From NCBI GenBank assembly GCA_003213015.1, contig QCOG01000001.1, positions 1-64,000 of the forward strand: DNA of 64,000 bases, given 5' to 3'. The stretch's first letter is position 1. Every line of letters begins with the position of its first letter. Below the pieces are notes generated by a model. The model did no database searches and was not told the DNA's origin. It saw only the letters and a list, made by a program, of their open reading frames with translations. The position numbers and the translations under genes were made by a program. This document shows, in pieces, positions 1 through 9,021 of the stretch. This DNA comes from Pelagibacteraceae bacterium AG-430-F16. Lineage in GTDB: Bacteria > Pseudomonadota > Alphaproteobacteria > Pelagibacterales > Pelagibacteraceae.

Positions 1-2039
1 CGGATTAATTCTTCATAGGTATTACCTAATATTACAAATTGAACTGGTTTCTCAACACCACCAGTTCTTATTCCTTGGGGCATAACAGGAAATGATAGAA
101 CACCTGGAACTTTTGAAATTTCTCTAAAAGACTCCATCATTATTCTGTTACCTTTTCTGTCTCTTTTTTTCCAATCCTCTAACAATACAATTATAAAAGC
201 CGAGTTGACTTGTTTGCTACTTTTTCCAAAACCTGGCACCCGTAAAATTAGTCTTCTATACTCACCTTGCCCCACTTTTGGTAATAACAATTTTTCAATA
301 TCCTGAGTTTTTGAGGAGGTAAATTCAAACCCTGAGCTTTGAGGTGCTTTTACTATTACAAAGAAAGCACCCCTATCTTCTTTTGGTATAAGTTGTTTTG
401 GAATATAAATAAATAAACCAATACACAATATTAAAATTGATATTAAAAAAGTGATTATACTTTTTTTCTTCAATATCCAATATTTTAAAGTGTAAATATA
501 AAATTCCTTAAATTCATTTAATTTTTTTTCAAATTTAAGAGTTAATTTATTTCTTTTTGATTTTGTGTCTAAAACTTTGCTAGCAATCATTGGGCTCAAG
601 GATAATGCTACAAAACTTGATATAATCACTGCGAAACTTAAAGTAACAGCTGTTTCAGCGTACAACACTCCAGCTAAGCCCTCTATAAAAATTAAAGGTA
701 TGAATACAGCAACAAGAACTAAAGTGGTTGCTATAATTGCAAAAGACACTTGTCTCGATCCCTTATATGCAGCAACCAATGAACTCTCACCTTTCTCAAC
801 CCTTCGGTATATATTCTCCAACATTACAATTGCATCGTCCACAACGATTCCTATTGCAAGAACTAATGCCATAAGAGTGAAAAGGTTTATTGAAAAATTA
901 AAAAAGTAAATTGCTAAAAAGGTTGATACTAAAGAGACTGGCAAAGCTACAATTGGTACTACTAAAGCTCTGATGTTACCCAAAAAAAGATAAATAATGA
1001 GCGTGACTAAAATTAGTGCCACAAATAATGTTTTGTAAACCTCTTTAATTGCATTTGAGACATAATTCGATCTATCAAAAGAAACCTCTAATGTAGATCC
1101 ATCAGGTATAGAACTTTGTATTTCTATAATCTTCTTTTTTACTTTTGTAGCTACCGCGATAGTGTTTGCATCTGAGTTTTGATAAATGCCAATACCCACA
1201 ACTTTTTTTCCATTTCCTTTAAAAAGTGTTCTTGTAGAGACTGGACCAAATTCAATCCTTGAAACATCCTCCAAAGTTGTTACAGAACCATCAATTGCCC
1301 TCTTTAAAGGTAGTTTTTTATAAGAGTCTAAATTTTCGTAAGCGTTTTCAAGTTTAATTGAAAGATCTACATCTTTTGATTCTATTCGACCTGCAGGAAA
1401 TTCTAAGTTTTCTGAATTTAAAACTTGTTCAACATCCTGAGTTGTTAAATTTCTAGCAGCTAGCGAAAGAGGATCCAACCAAACTCTCACAGAGAGCTCC
1501 CTTTCACCACCTAATCTCACACGTCCCACTCCTTCTACAGTTGAGAAATAATCTACCAAATATCGATCAGCAAAATCAGTGAGTTCTAAATCACTCATAA
1601 AATCTGAGCTAAAACTCAACCACATAGTAGTTCTAAAGCCCGCAGATTGTTTAAAAATTTCTGGAGCGCTAGCCTCTTTTGGTAAATTATCCACTACTCT
1701 TGAGATTGCACTTCTCACATCGTTAGCAACATCGTCAATATCAAGGTTATCTTTGAAGGTCATATCAATTCTCGACCTTTCATCTTCACTCATAGAGTCA
1801 ATTGAAACGAGACCAGGGGTGCCTCCGATAAAATCCTCAATCTTTTGTGTTATCTGAGTGTCAATAACCTGAGCTGAAGCCCCTTTGTAATCAGTTTGAA
1901 CTGACACTACTGGTCGGTCAATATCTGGTAATTCATTAGTTGGTATTTCAAAAAAAACCAAAATACCAAACATAACCATGACTATACTCATCACCATTGA
2001 GACGACCGGTCGTTTGATTGATAAGTCTGTTAAGAACAT
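1..2039 (-). CDS. RND-family efflux permease (AcrB/MexB-like), 3' end outside the window
   Basis: Proton-driven inner-membrane pump of the hydrophobe/amphiphile efflux type, working with the periplasmic adaptor encoded 3 bases upstream. About 679 codons are visible from the ATG at 2039, without a stop before the window edge. The family is usually about 1,030 residues, so roughly the last third is missing. The protein starts with the usual short cytoplasmic leader and first membrane helix (residues about 12-30). It has a long periplasmic porter region and then a cluster of helices with the proton-relay pair in VVDDAIVMLENIYR (near residue 400). The second periplasmic loop begins where the sequence is cut. 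No TolC-like gene is in view. Substrate unknown; family assignment is firm. Confidence 0.93.
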   Translation of the reverse strand, partial: MFLTDLSIKRPVVSMVMSIVMVMFGILVFFEIPTNELPDIDRPVVSVQTDYKGASAQVIDTQITQKIEDFIGGTPGLVSIDSMSEDERSRIDMTFKDNLDIDDVANDVRSAISRVVDNLPKEASAPEIFKQSAGFRTTMWLSFSSDFMSDLELTDFADRYLVDYFSTVEGVGRVRLGGERELSVRVWLDPLSLAARNLTTQDVEQVLNSENLEFPAGRIESKDVDLSIKLENAYENLDSYKKLPLKRAIDGSVTTLEDVSRIEFGPVSTRTLFKGNGKKVVGIGIYQNSDANTIAVATKVKKKIIEIQSSIPDGSTLEVSFDRSNYVSNAIKEVYKTLFVALILVTLIIYLFLGNIRALVVPIVALPVSLVSTFLAIYFFNFSINLFTLMALVLAIGIVVDDAIVMLENIYRRVEKGESSLVAAYKGSRQVSFAIIATTLVLVAVFIPLIFIEGLAGVLYAETAVTLSFAVIISSFVALSLSPMIASKVLDTKSKRNKLTLKFEKKLNEFKEFYIYTLKYWILKKKSIITFLISILILCIGLFIYIPKQLIPKEDRGAFFVIVKAPQSSGFEFTSSKTQDIEKLLLPKVGQGEYRRLILRVPGFGKSSKQVNSAFIIVLLEDWKKRDRKGNRIMMESFREISKVPGVLSFPVMPQGIRTGGVEKPVQFVILGNTYEELI

Positions 2040-2042
2040 CTT

Positions 2043-2906
2043 TTAATTTATGATTTTAATTTTGATTTTATCTCTTACTTTTGAAATTCCCTCTTTTACT
2101 ATCTTATCACCCACAGACAAACCATCAATAATAGAAACTTTTCCATAATTTCTTTTTCCAATTTTTACTTCAATTTTCTCAATAGTATTATCCTCTAAAA
2201 CTTTATAAGCAAAAGCTGTATCACCCTGTATCAATAATGAGTTTTCAGGAACTCCTATTTCTTGAGTTTCATTATAAATAATTTGAATATCTAAAAGCAT
2301 TCCTGGGACCAATTCTAAATCTTTGTTGTCCACAGTTATGCTTGCAAGAACCGATCTTGTACTAGGATCCACGCGAGAACTTACAGAGTCGATTTTACCA
2401 TAAAATATTTTATCAAACGCATCTGATCTAACTTCAGCAATAAGACCCGGTTTTAAAATTTTAAGATAAATCTCGGGAACTTTAATATTCAGAATAATCG
2501 ATGAAGTATCATCTAGAGTGAGAATAAAAGACTCTGTTCCTAGAACACCTTGAGCAATTTCTCTTTTTCCCAAAACACCTTTAAAGGGAGCAATGATAAC
2601 CTCATTTTTTGTTCTTAATAAAACTTCACCTTCGTTAAATACTTTTCCAATTAGAATTTTTTCATCAAGTATTTCACTTTTTTTGACTCTAAAATTTTTA
2701 TTTTTTTTTGATAAAGCAGTTCCAAATGTTTCAATACTGTCAAAAAAATTGGATGATTGAACAACTTCAACAATCACTCCTGGTGGTGGATATTTAGAAA
2801 ATTTCTTTTGAAAATGTTTTCCAACAAAGTGTCTTGCAACTATCACTGAAGCAATAACAATTGCCAATATTATTAAAAATATGGTAATTTTTTTTGAAGT
2901 TTTCAT
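2043..2906 (-). CDS. RND efflux periplasmic adaptor (membrane fusion protein), compact form
   Basis: Partner of the permease that follows. The protein has 287 residues with one N-terminal membrane anchor (residues about 7-24). A lipoyl/barrel-like segment (IIAPFKGVLGKREI, near residue 105) and a C-terminal beta-rich domain follow. It is short for the family (usually 350-400). The stretch between the anchor and the lipoyl half is too brief to hold the long alpha-helical hairpin that normally reaches TolC, so it resembles the hairpin-less or short-hairpin adaptors. The start codon overlaps the stop of the upstream sulfurtransferase gene by four bases (ATGA), so sulfurtransferase, adaptor and permease are probably co-transcribed. 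Confidence 0.88.
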   Translation of the reverse strand: MKTSKKITIFLIILAIVIASVIVARHFVGKHFQKKFSKYPPPGVIVEVVQSSNFFDSIETFGTALSKKNKNFRVKKSEILDEKILIGKVFNEGEVLLRTKNEVIIAPFKGVLGKREIAQGVLGTESFILTLDDTSSIILNIKVPEIYLKILKPGLIAEVRSDAFDKIFYGKIDSVSSRVDPSTRSVLASITVDNKDLELVPGMLLDIQIIYNETQEIGVPENSLLIQGDTAFAYKVLEDNTIEKIEVKIGKRNYGKVSIIDGLSVGDKIVKEGISKVRDKIKIKIIN

Positions 2907-3727
2907 GCTGGATATTTACCATATTCACTCCAAGAACCATCATAAATTTTTGGAATATAATCGTTATTTACCATTTTATAGGCATAAGCTAGTACTGCGG
3001 CGGTAACACCAGATCCGCAAGTAAAAACTGGATCTAACCTTTTTTGTATATTTTCATGTTGATCAAAAAGTTCTTTTAATTCTTCAAGATTTTTAAATTC
3101 TCCAGTTTTTTGATTTATACATTGGTTAAAAGGTAAACAAAAAGAGTTTTGAATATGTCCACTTCTTAAACCCTTCCTTGGCTCGGATACTTTTCCTTCA
3201 AATCTTTCTCTGCTTCTTGCGTCAATAACATTAAAATTCTTACTCAATATATTTTTTTTGATTTGATCAACGCTTACAACTAAATTTTCTTTTTTATTTG
3301 CAACATAACTACTCTCAATAATTTTTGTCGTACCTTTGATTAAAGGTTTATTTTCAAAAATCCATTTTTTTAGTCCACCATTTAAAATATGTATTTTTTT
3401 TTCATCATGACCAAAATATAAAAGACTAAACCAACACCTACATGAACTTTTTAAATCAGAGTTGTCATATATGAGAATATCATCATTATTATTTATTCCC
3501 AAGGAGGACATTATTTTTTCCCAAGTTTTTTGTTTTGGAAGCATATGTGGAAGGTCCGTATCTTTCTCAGAATTTTCATCTAAATCAAAAAAAATAGAGT
3601 TTGGAATATGGCCATCTCGATATTCTTCAGCAGGATTTCTTTTTTGAGCTGGCATATGCCAAGAGGCATCTATTATTTTTAGACTATTTAAATTATCGAG
3701 AACCCAATCTGTCGTGACTAAACTCAT
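2903..3727 (-). CDS. sseA: 3-mercaptopyruvate/thiosulfate sulfurtransferase (tandem rhodanese)
   Basis: Cytoplasmic enzyme moving sulfur from 3-mercaptopyruvate or thiosulfate to a thiol or cyanide acceptor. The 274 residues form two rhodanese domains. The first is the inactive one. The second carries the active-site loop CGSGVTAA with the catalytic cysteine at residue 237. A GVT-type loop is characteristic of mercaptopyruvate sulfurtransferases rather than classical rhodaneses (CRKGVT), which favours SseA, though preference cannot be proved by reading. The gene sits directly after msrA with no gap and overlaps the efflux adaptor by four bases, forming a sulfur-redox/efflux operon. Confidence 0.9.
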   Translation of the reverse strand: MSLVTTDWVLDNLNSLKIIDASWHMPAQKRNPAEEYRDGHIPNSIFFDLDENSEKDTDLPHMLPKQKTWEKIMSSLGINNNDDILIYDNSDLKSSCRCWFSLLYFGHDEKKIHILNGGLKKWIFENKPLIKGTTKIIESSYVANKKENLVVSVDQIKKNILSKNFNVIDARSRERFEGKVSEPRKGLRSGHIQNSFCLPFNQCINQKTGEFKNLEELKELFDQHENIQKRLDPVFTCGSGVTAAVLAYAYKMVNNDYIPKIYDGSWSEYGKYPA

Positions 3728-4174
3728 CTAAAATTTCTTGTCTAAATATTTTTGATGGTATTCCTCAGCTATGCAATAATTCTTTAGCAAAGATAATTTA
3801 GTAACAATTTTTCCTGAAAAATCATTGTTTTTTAACTTTAAGACCTTTTCAGCAATTTCTTTTTGTTTTGTGTTTAAATAAAAAATTTCACTTCTGTACT
3901 GAGTTCCAAAATCTGGACCTTGAGAATTTAAAGTAGTCGGATCATGAATTTTAAAAAAAAAATTTAAAATTTCCTCAAAAGAAATAATTTTTGGATCAAA
4001 ATTTATTTTTACTACTTCAGCATGATTTGTTTCACCAGAACAAACTTCTTTATAAGTTGTGTTTTCAGTTTTACCACCACAATAACCTACCTCAGTTTTA
4101 TAAACTCCATTGAGACTTCCAAATTTTTTTTCAGGTCCCCAAAAACATCCACAAGCTAAAACTGCTATTTCCAT
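3728..4174 (-). CDS. msrA: Peptide-methionine (S)-S-oxide reductase
   Basis: Repairs methionine-S-sulfoxide in proteins and free methionine. The 148-residue protein has the catalytic GCFWG motif at residues 9-13 (Cys10), the GGKTENTTYKEVCSG substrate-pocket segment and the terminal AEEYHQKYL motif. It is at the short end for the family because there is no C-terminal extension, the place where many MsrA proteins keep recycling cysteines. Other cysteines are Cys8, two in the CGG and VCSG segments, and one in NYCIAEEYHQ, where most family members have an aromatic residue or proline. It abuts sseA with no gap. It is divergent from the DMT transporter gene, with about 33 bases between them. Confidence 0.95.
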   Translation of the reverse strand: MEIAVLACGCFWGPEKKFGSLNGVYKTEVGYCGGKTENTTYKEVCSGETNHAEVVKINFDPKIISFEEILNFFFKIHDPTTLNSQGPDFGTQYRSEIFYLNTKQKEIAEKVLKLKNNDFSGKIVTKLSLLKNYCIAEEYHQKYLDKKF

Positions 4175-4207
4175 TGATTATTTAAATTATATAATTAAGT
4201 TAAACTT

Positions 4208-5092
4208 ATGCTTTCTAAAAATCAATTAGGCTTTTTGTACATGTTTCTCTCGGTTTGTGCATTTTCATTAATGGATTTAATTGTAAAGTGGTCTGTCGAT
4301 TATCCAATTGGTCAGGTTTTATTTTTTAGGGGCTTCTTTGGAATAATCTTTTATTTATTTATAATCCCGAGAAAAAGATTTCATAATTTTTATAAAACTC
4401 AACGGCCAGGATTACATGCTTTAAGGTGCGGCTCAGGACTAATAGCACTAATTGCAATATTTATTGCTTTAAGACAGCTACCATTAGCAACTGTTGTGAG
4501 CATATCTTTTGCTGCTCCAATATTCACAACAATATTGTCTATTTTTTTACTAAATGAAAAAGTTGGAATTTTTAGGTGGTTAGCAGTCATCATAGGCTTT
4601 TTTGGAATTCTTATAATAACAGAACCTGGGATCACTGAATTAAATATTTATTATATTTTTCCAATTATATTTTGTTTAGGTCTTTCCTATGTAGCTATAA
4701 CTATTAGACAACTTTCAACAACTGAACCAGTGTGGTTGATTTCTTTTTATTTTTCTTTAGCAATTTTATTATTAAGTTTTTTAACTATTCCCAAGGGCTG
4801 GATTATGCCTACTTTAAATCATTTTATACTTTTATCATTAATAGGTATTTTCGGGGGTGCTGCGAACTTATGGTTAAGTCAATCATATAAATTTTCAGAA
4901 GTTTCTTTAGTAACTCCTCTCAAATATTTGGCTTTAGTTTTTGCTGTTATATTTGGATATTTCATTTGGGACGAGATACCTTTGTTTAAAACATTAATCG
5001 GAGCTTTATTGGTAATTGTTTCTACGCTTATAATTTTTAGAAGAGAAATTTATAAGAAAAAAATCATAACATCTAGGCCAATTAATGACTAA
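4208..5092 (+). CDS. DMT-superfamily (EamA) transporter
   Basis: Inner-membrane permease of the drug/metabolite transporter superfamily. The 294-residue protein is almost entirely hydrophobic, with about ten predicted helices in two EamA repeats. The first repeat includes the typical RALRQLPLATVVSISFAAPIF-like region near residue 90. The second ends in ALLVIVSTLIIF. Such proteins export or import small metabolites, and the substrate cannot be inferred here. The end overlaps the following DNA glycosylase gene by eight bases, so the two are likely one transcript. The ATG start lies just after the short divergent spacer shared with msrA. Confidence 0.88.
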   Translation: MLSKNQLGFLYMFLSVCAFSLMDLIVKWSVDYPIGQVLFFRGFFGIIFYLFIIPRKRFHNFYKTQRPGLHALRCGSGLIALIAIFIALRQLPLATVVSISFAAPIFTTILSIFLLNEKVGIFRWLAVIIGFFGILIITEPGITELNIYYIFPIIFCLGLSYVAITIRQLSTTEPVWLISFYFSLAILLLSFLTIPKGWIMPTLNHFILLSLIGIFGGAANLWLSQSYKFSEVSLVTPLKYLALVFAVIFGYFIWDEIPLFKTLIGALLVIVSTLIIFRREIYKKKIITSRPIND

Positions 5093-5720
5093 AATACCTA
5101 AATATTGGAATAAGGCAAAAAAATATTTATCCAAAAAAGATGAAACTATTTCTAAGTTAATTAAAAGTTATAAAAGTCCTTCAGAAACTATTTTAACTAC
5201 AAGGCGAGATATTTTTTTTTCGTTATGTAAAAGTATAATTGGACAACAAATAAGTGTTGCAGCAGCAAATTCAGTTTTCTTAAAATTTAAAAAGAAATGT
5301 AAAAATAAAATTACTGCAAAAACAGTATCCAAGTTGACCTTTACTCAATTGAAAAGCTGTGGATTAAGTAGACAGAAAGTATTAGGCATAAAGAGTTTAG
5401 CCAAGCAGACGATTGAAAAAACTTTTAAACCTAAATTAATTCATAAGATGTCTGATGAGGAGGCTATAAATTATTTATCACAGTTGAGACAAATAGGAAG
5501 ATGGTCAGCTGAGATGATCTTATTATTCACATACAACAGATCAAATATTTGGCCAATTCAAGATATTGGTCTTTTAAGAGCTATATCAAAAAATTATAAA
5601 AAAAAATATTTACCACCTGAAAAATTCGTATCATTATTAAAAAAAAGGTTTAGTCCTTATTGTTCTGTTGCAACGTGGTATTTATGGAGATCAATAGATC
5701 CTGAACCTATTCAGTATTAG
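5085..5720 (+). CDS. DNA-3-methyladenine glycosylase II-like (HhH-GPD, AlkA-type)
   Basis: Base-excision repair enzyme that removes alkylated purines. The 211 residues form the HhH-GPD fold. The IIGQQISVAAA segment precedes the hairpin LRQIGRWSAEMILLF, and the catalytic aspartate lies in WPIQDIGL (Asp160). There are no C-terminal 4Fe-4S cysteines, which argues against endonuclease III or MutY and for the AlkA/MagI side of the family. The N-terminal domain of E. coli AlkA is missing, as in many short bacterial AlkA proteins. The gene overlaps the transporter upstream and ends one base before the convergent glycosyltransferase gene. Confidence 0.85.
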   Translation: MTKIPKYWNKAKKYLSKKDETISKLIKSYKSPSETILTTRRDIFFSLCKSIIGQQISVAAANSVFLKFKKKCKNKITAKTVSKLTFTQLKSCGLSRQKVLGIKSLAKQTIEKTFKPKLIHKMSDEEAINYLSQLRQIGRWSAEMILLFTYNRSNIWPIQDIGLLRAISKNYKKKYLPPEKFVSLLKKRFSPYCSVATWYLWRSIDPEPIQY

Positions 5721-5721
5721 T

Positions 5722-6615
5722 TTAATCAAGCCAATCCTTAAACTTACTCTCATGATTCTGAACGTATTGTGGTAATTTACCTTTAGGATATAAACTTAAT
5801 TTTCTTTTTTTTTCAGTAAATTTATTTTCTGTTTTGTCTGCATACATGTCATAAATAGTTTCATTATTTTTCATTAATCTTGATATTTCTTTTAAATCAA
5901 TATTTTCAACTTCAAAATCTCTGTGGTGTAAATAAGATTTTAATTTGATCTCAATATCAGCCGGACTTTTCAAATTTGAAAAATGCCAACCCCCATCATT
6001 AATGAAAATATTATTAATATATTTTGTCTCTGAAAAAATAGTATCCAATCTCCAAAATCCAAATTTTTTATTCTTAATGTTTCTAATCCATTGAGGTGAT
6101 TTAAGATTTTTCTTTTTGCAAGCTTTTGTTCCATACCACTTAAAACCTTCAAGGCATCTATTCAACTTATAGTAAAAAATGTTTTGTTCAAAAATAACAA
6201 TTTTATTTTGCACTTTTGCTACATTTAGATCTTTTAAATCTGGTATTTCGTCTACATCAGATATCATTATCAAATCATCTTCGTTGGCTTTATCTAATCC
6301 TTTATGAATTCGATTTCTTTGAAAATTTTCTCTTTTGTGAGCATTAAAAATAAATTTATGAGATTTTAACGCTTCATCATCCTCTTTATTAACTTTTTCT
6401 AAGTTTGGAGGTTCATCATCTTGTACAATATAAATTATCTTATCTTTAAATTTGGGGTACTTGTTAATATCAAATTTTAAATCCCTCCTTTTACCGTTGT
6501 GGTAGAATTTACTCTCAACGATAACGAAACAATCAACAGAATTTTTTAAAGAGTTTAATCTTATGTCTAATACGGCCTCTTCATCATAAAACATAAAACA
6601 GTCAAAGATTCGCAT
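5722..6615 (-). CDS. Family 17 glycosyltransferase-like protein
   Basis: Resembles the GT17 family (the bisecting N-acetylglucosaminyltransferase family in animals), which in bacteria is usually found in surface-glycan gene sets. The protein has 297 residues, starting with the family's MRIFDCFMFYDE and VIVESKFYHNGKRR signatures. The metal/nucleotide-sugar motif ISDVDEIPDL is at about residues 118-126. No signal peptide or membrane helix is visible, so the enzyme is probably cytoplasmic or membrane-associated. It stands alone, convergent with the glycosylase gene and divergent from the phosphoribosyltransferase. Acceptor and sugar are unknown. Confidence 0.82.
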   Translation of the reverse strand: MRIFDCFMFYDEEAVLDIRLNSLKNSVDCFVIVESKFYHNGKRRDLKFDINKYPKFKDKIIYIVQDDEPPNLEKVNKEDDEALKSHKFIFNAHKRENFQRNRIHKGLDKANEDDLIMISDVDEIPDLKDLNVAKVQNKIVIFEQNIFYYKLNRCLEGFKWYGTKACKKKNLKSPQWIRNIKNKKFGFWRLDTIFSETKYINNIFINDGGWHFSNLKSPADIEIKLKSYLHHRDFEVENIDLKEISRLMKNNETIYDMYADKTENKFTEKKRKLSLYPKGKLPQYVQNHESKFKDWLD

Positions 6616-6673
6616 TATATGATTTCTAACTTATATATCTTGATATATAAATCTAAAAATAGAACAATTTTTT

Positions 6674-7213
6674 ATGTCTAAAAAACTTATTATTGACTGG
6701 AATGAATACAATAGATCAATAGACGAACTCGCCGTTCAGATAAGCGAAAGTGGATTTAAACCATCTTTTATAATCTGCATTGCACGGGGCGGCCTGAGAG
6801 TAGGAGACATACTAAGTAGAATTTTTAAAGTAAAATGTGGTTACCTTGGAGTTGAAAGCTATTCATCAGCTGGTGAGGGAAAAGTATCCGATGTTCAAAA
6901 TGAACTTACATTTGCAAGAGACTTATCTACAACAAGTAAAATTTATGGGGAAAATATTTTAGTAACTGATGATCTTATTGATACTGGTGTGACACTTGAA
7001 AAGACTTTAGATTGGCTAAAAAAATATAAAGATTTTGAAAATAAGAAAATTACTTTTAAATCTGCTGTTCTTTACAAAAAAGAAAAATCTGAATTTAGAT
7101 CAGATTATATTGTTCATAATCTTAAAGATAACCCTTGGATTGTTTTTCCTTATGAACTTAGAGAATTGATTTCAATAGAACAACTGAAAAAAGAACTAAA
7201 AAAAAAGGGCTAG
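6674..7213 (+). CDS. Purine phosphoribosyltransferase (Gpt/Hpt-like)
   Basis: Type I phosphoribosyltransferase, 179 residues, which would join a purine base to PRPP. The PRPP-binding signature ILVTDDLIDTGVTL is at residues 95-108, and an ARGG dipeptide region near residue 37 forms the other PRPP contact. The hood is short, as in xanthine-guanine or hypoxanthine enzymes. The convergent gene across the shared terminator encodes an AzgA-type purine permease, which supports a purine-salvage role. The exact base is not decided by the sequence. Confidence 0.85.
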   Translation: MSKKLIIDWNEYNRSIDELAVQISESGFKPSFIICIARGGLRVGDILSRIFKVKCGYLGVESYSSAGEGKVSDVQNELTFARDLSTTSKIYGENILVTDDLIDTGVTLEKTLDWLKKYKDFENKKITFKSAVLYKKEKSEFRSDYIVHNLKDNPWIVFPYELRELISIEQLKKELKKKG

Positions 7214-7237
7214 GATTTTTTATCTAGCCCTTTTTTT
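7201..7237. terminator. Bidirectional intrinsic terminator
   Basis: A perfect 7-bp stem (GGGCTAG at 7207-7213 paired with CTAGCCC at 7224-7230) carries a 10-base loop, a run of A before it and a run of T after it. It therefore terminates in both directions. The phosphoribosyltransferase stop codon TAG lies inside the left arm. The convergent purine permease gene ends 12 bases beyond. Confidence 0.9.
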
Positions 7238-7248
7238 ATAATTTTAAA

Positions 7249-8559
7249 TTAAGCAATTACAAAACTTAAAACACTTAAAATAGCAATAATCCATATTGCT
7301 GGTGAAGTGGTAGCAAATTTTCCTGTAAAAATTTTAATTAAAGCATACGCCACAAAAGCAAGAGCTATACCATTGCTTATACTATACGTTAAAGGCATGG
7401 TAATCATCGCAACTATAGCAGGAGCAGACTCAGAAATGTCGTCCCAGGAAATATCCGTGATATTTCTCACGAATAAAACTGCTACATATAATAATGCTGC
7501 TCCATCAATTTCTTTAGGTAAGCTTGTTGCTAAAGGAGAAAAAAATAAACATGACAAAAATAATATACCAATTACTAACGATGTCATTCCTGTTCTTCCA
7601 CCTGCTTTTACTCCAGCTCCAGACTCGACATAACTTGTGACGGTGGTAGTTCCCATTAGAGCTCCAGCAACTGTACCAACACTGTCAGACAACATCGCCT
7701 TATTGATATCTTGAACTTTACCTTTGCTGTCTACTTTACCTGCAACGTTTGCTACTGAAGTTAATGTTCCAGCTGTGTCAAAGAAATCAATAAACAGCAA
7801 AGTAAAAACTACAGTAGACATACTTGCAGTCAATGCAGCTTTAAGGTCAAAGTCAAATAAGTAAGTCATAGGAGGCGGCGTATCAACTAAACCATTAAAC
7901 TTTGCAAGACCTGTTGCCCATGCAATTATACTAAATGCAATAATTCCAATTATAATATTACCTTTAACTTTAAGTTTCTCTAAAACAACCATTGCTACAA
8001 AAGCTAAACATCCCAATAGCACTAATGGATTTTTAATATCACCTAAAGTAACCAATGTAACTGGATGATCTCCAACCACACCCATTATTTCAAGACCTAT
8101 AATAGCCAAGAATAAACCTATCCCAGCACCAATTCCTAATTTCAAACTTCTTGGTATAGAATTTATTAACCATGCTCTCAGCGGAGTGAGTGAAATTATT
8201 AAAAATAAAACTCCTGCAACTAGCACCGCACCAAGGGCTGCTTGTGGAGAGTAACCCATTCCACCCACAACTCCGAAAGCAACAAATGCATTTATTCCCA
8301 TTCCAGGAGCAAGACCTATTGGCCAAGTTTTTCCGTAAAAAGCCATGATGAAACACGCAACTGCTGTCGCTAGTATGGTTGCGGTGAAAACTGCACCAAA
8401 ATCAAAAAAACCTTTTTCAGGGCCAGCAAATTCTCCTGACAATATAAAAGGATTTAAAAACATAATATAAGCCATTGTTAGGAAAGTTGTTACCCCTGCA
8501 ATAACCTCTGTTTTAAAACTAGTTTTATGTTTTTTATATTCAAAATATTTATCTAACAT
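7249..8559 (-). CDS. NCS2-family purine permease (AzgA-like)
   Basis: Proton-coupled uptake of adenine, guanine or hypoxanthine across the inner membrane. The 436-residue protein has about 12-14 helices and the AzgA-branch signature near the N-terminus (TEVIAGVTTFLTMAYIMFLN). Conserved GMGINAF and TTTVTSYVESGAGV segments follow. The start is well supported, because a strong Shine-Dalgarno GGAGGT lies just upstream of the ATG, which is unusual in this genome. It is convergent with the phosphoribosyltransferase, so uptake and salvage genes sit side by side. I see no purine riboswitch in the leader. Confidence 0.92.
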   Translation of the reverse strand: MLDKYFEYKKHKTSFKTEVIAGVTTFLTMAYIMFLNPFILSGEFAGPEKGFFDFGAVFTATILATAVACFIMAFYGKTWPIGLAPGMGINAFVAFGVVGGMGYSPQAALGAVLVAGVLFLIISLTPLRAWLINSIPRSLKLGIGAGIGLFLAIIGLEIMGVVGDHPVTLVTLGDIKNPLVLLGCLAFVAMVVLEKLKVKGNIIIGIIAFSIIAWATGLAKFNGLVDTPPPMTYLFDFDLKAALTASMSTVVFTLLFIDFFDTAGTLTSVANVAGKVDSKGKVQDINKAMLSDSVGTVAGALMGTTTVTSYVESGAGVKAGGRTGMTSLVIGILFLSCLFFSPLATSLPKEIDGAALLYVAVLFVRNITDISWDDISESAPAIVAMITMPLTYSISNGIALAFVAYALIKIFTGKFATTSPAIWIIAILSVLSFVIA

Positions 8560-8686
8560 GAGACCTCCAATTGATTAGAATAATTACCAGATTCTTTTTT
8601 TAATTACTTTAAATACTTGTTTTTTATTAACAAATTTCAACTTGAAGTTTATTTTTAAGGTAAAGTAATTATAATAGTTATTCAAA

Positions 8687-8992
8687 ATGATAAAAAAAAT
8701 ACTTATTATAATTTTATTGATACCGTTAACTTATGGATGTCAAACAGTCCAAGACAAAACAAATAGTCTTGTCGAAAAAGAGGAAAAATACCTTGAAAAA
8801 TTTATTAATAAAAAAATTGAAAAAGTCATTCAAGAATTTGGAAAACCAACCCAATATTTACTACCAGACCCAGAAAGTGGTGGAGGAAAATTAATATACA
8901 ATACAAAAAAATTAGGAATTAAATGTGTAAGAACTTTCGAAGTTGATGTTTCAGAGAGAGTTGTAGGATTTTCATCAAAAGGATGTTTTTGA
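8687..8992 (+). CDS. Small predicted lipoprotein, function unknown
   Basis: 101 residues with a lipoprotein signal peptide: positive start MIKK, hydrophobic core, and lipobox LTYGC with the lipidated Cys18. The mature part is about 84 residues with a KVIQEFGKPTQYL segment and two further cysteines near the end (KCVRTF and KGCF). The G-KP and GGGKLIYNT pattern resembles small BamE/SmpA-like outer-membrane lipoproteins, but this is only a resemblance. A TATAAT hexamer at 8670-8675 lies so close to the ATG that a very short leader is possible. Two hairpins follow the stop. Confidence 0.75.
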   Translation: MIKKILIIILLIPLTYGCQTVQDKTNSLVEKEEKYLEKFINKKIEKVIQEFGKPTQYLLPDPESGGGKLIYNTKKLGIKCVRTFEVDVSERVVGFSSKGCF

Positions 8993-9015
8993 CTTGTGGG
9001 GAAAGTCCCCACAAG
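8993..9015. terminator. Perfect 10-bp hairpin between convergent genes
   Basis: CTTGTGGGGA (8993-9002) and TCCCCACAAG (9006-9015) form a perfect inverted repeat with a 3-base loop, starting immediately after the lipoprotein stop codon. No T-run follows on either strand. It may act as a transcript 3'-end stabiliser or as part of a double terminator with the next hairpin. Confidence 0.55.
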
Positions 9016-9021
9016 CAAGGT

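Noticed and set aside
8560-8686. Possible purine riboswitch before the AzgA-like permease
   Set aside because: The conserved junction and loop-loop sequences are absent; only a strong ribosome site is seen.
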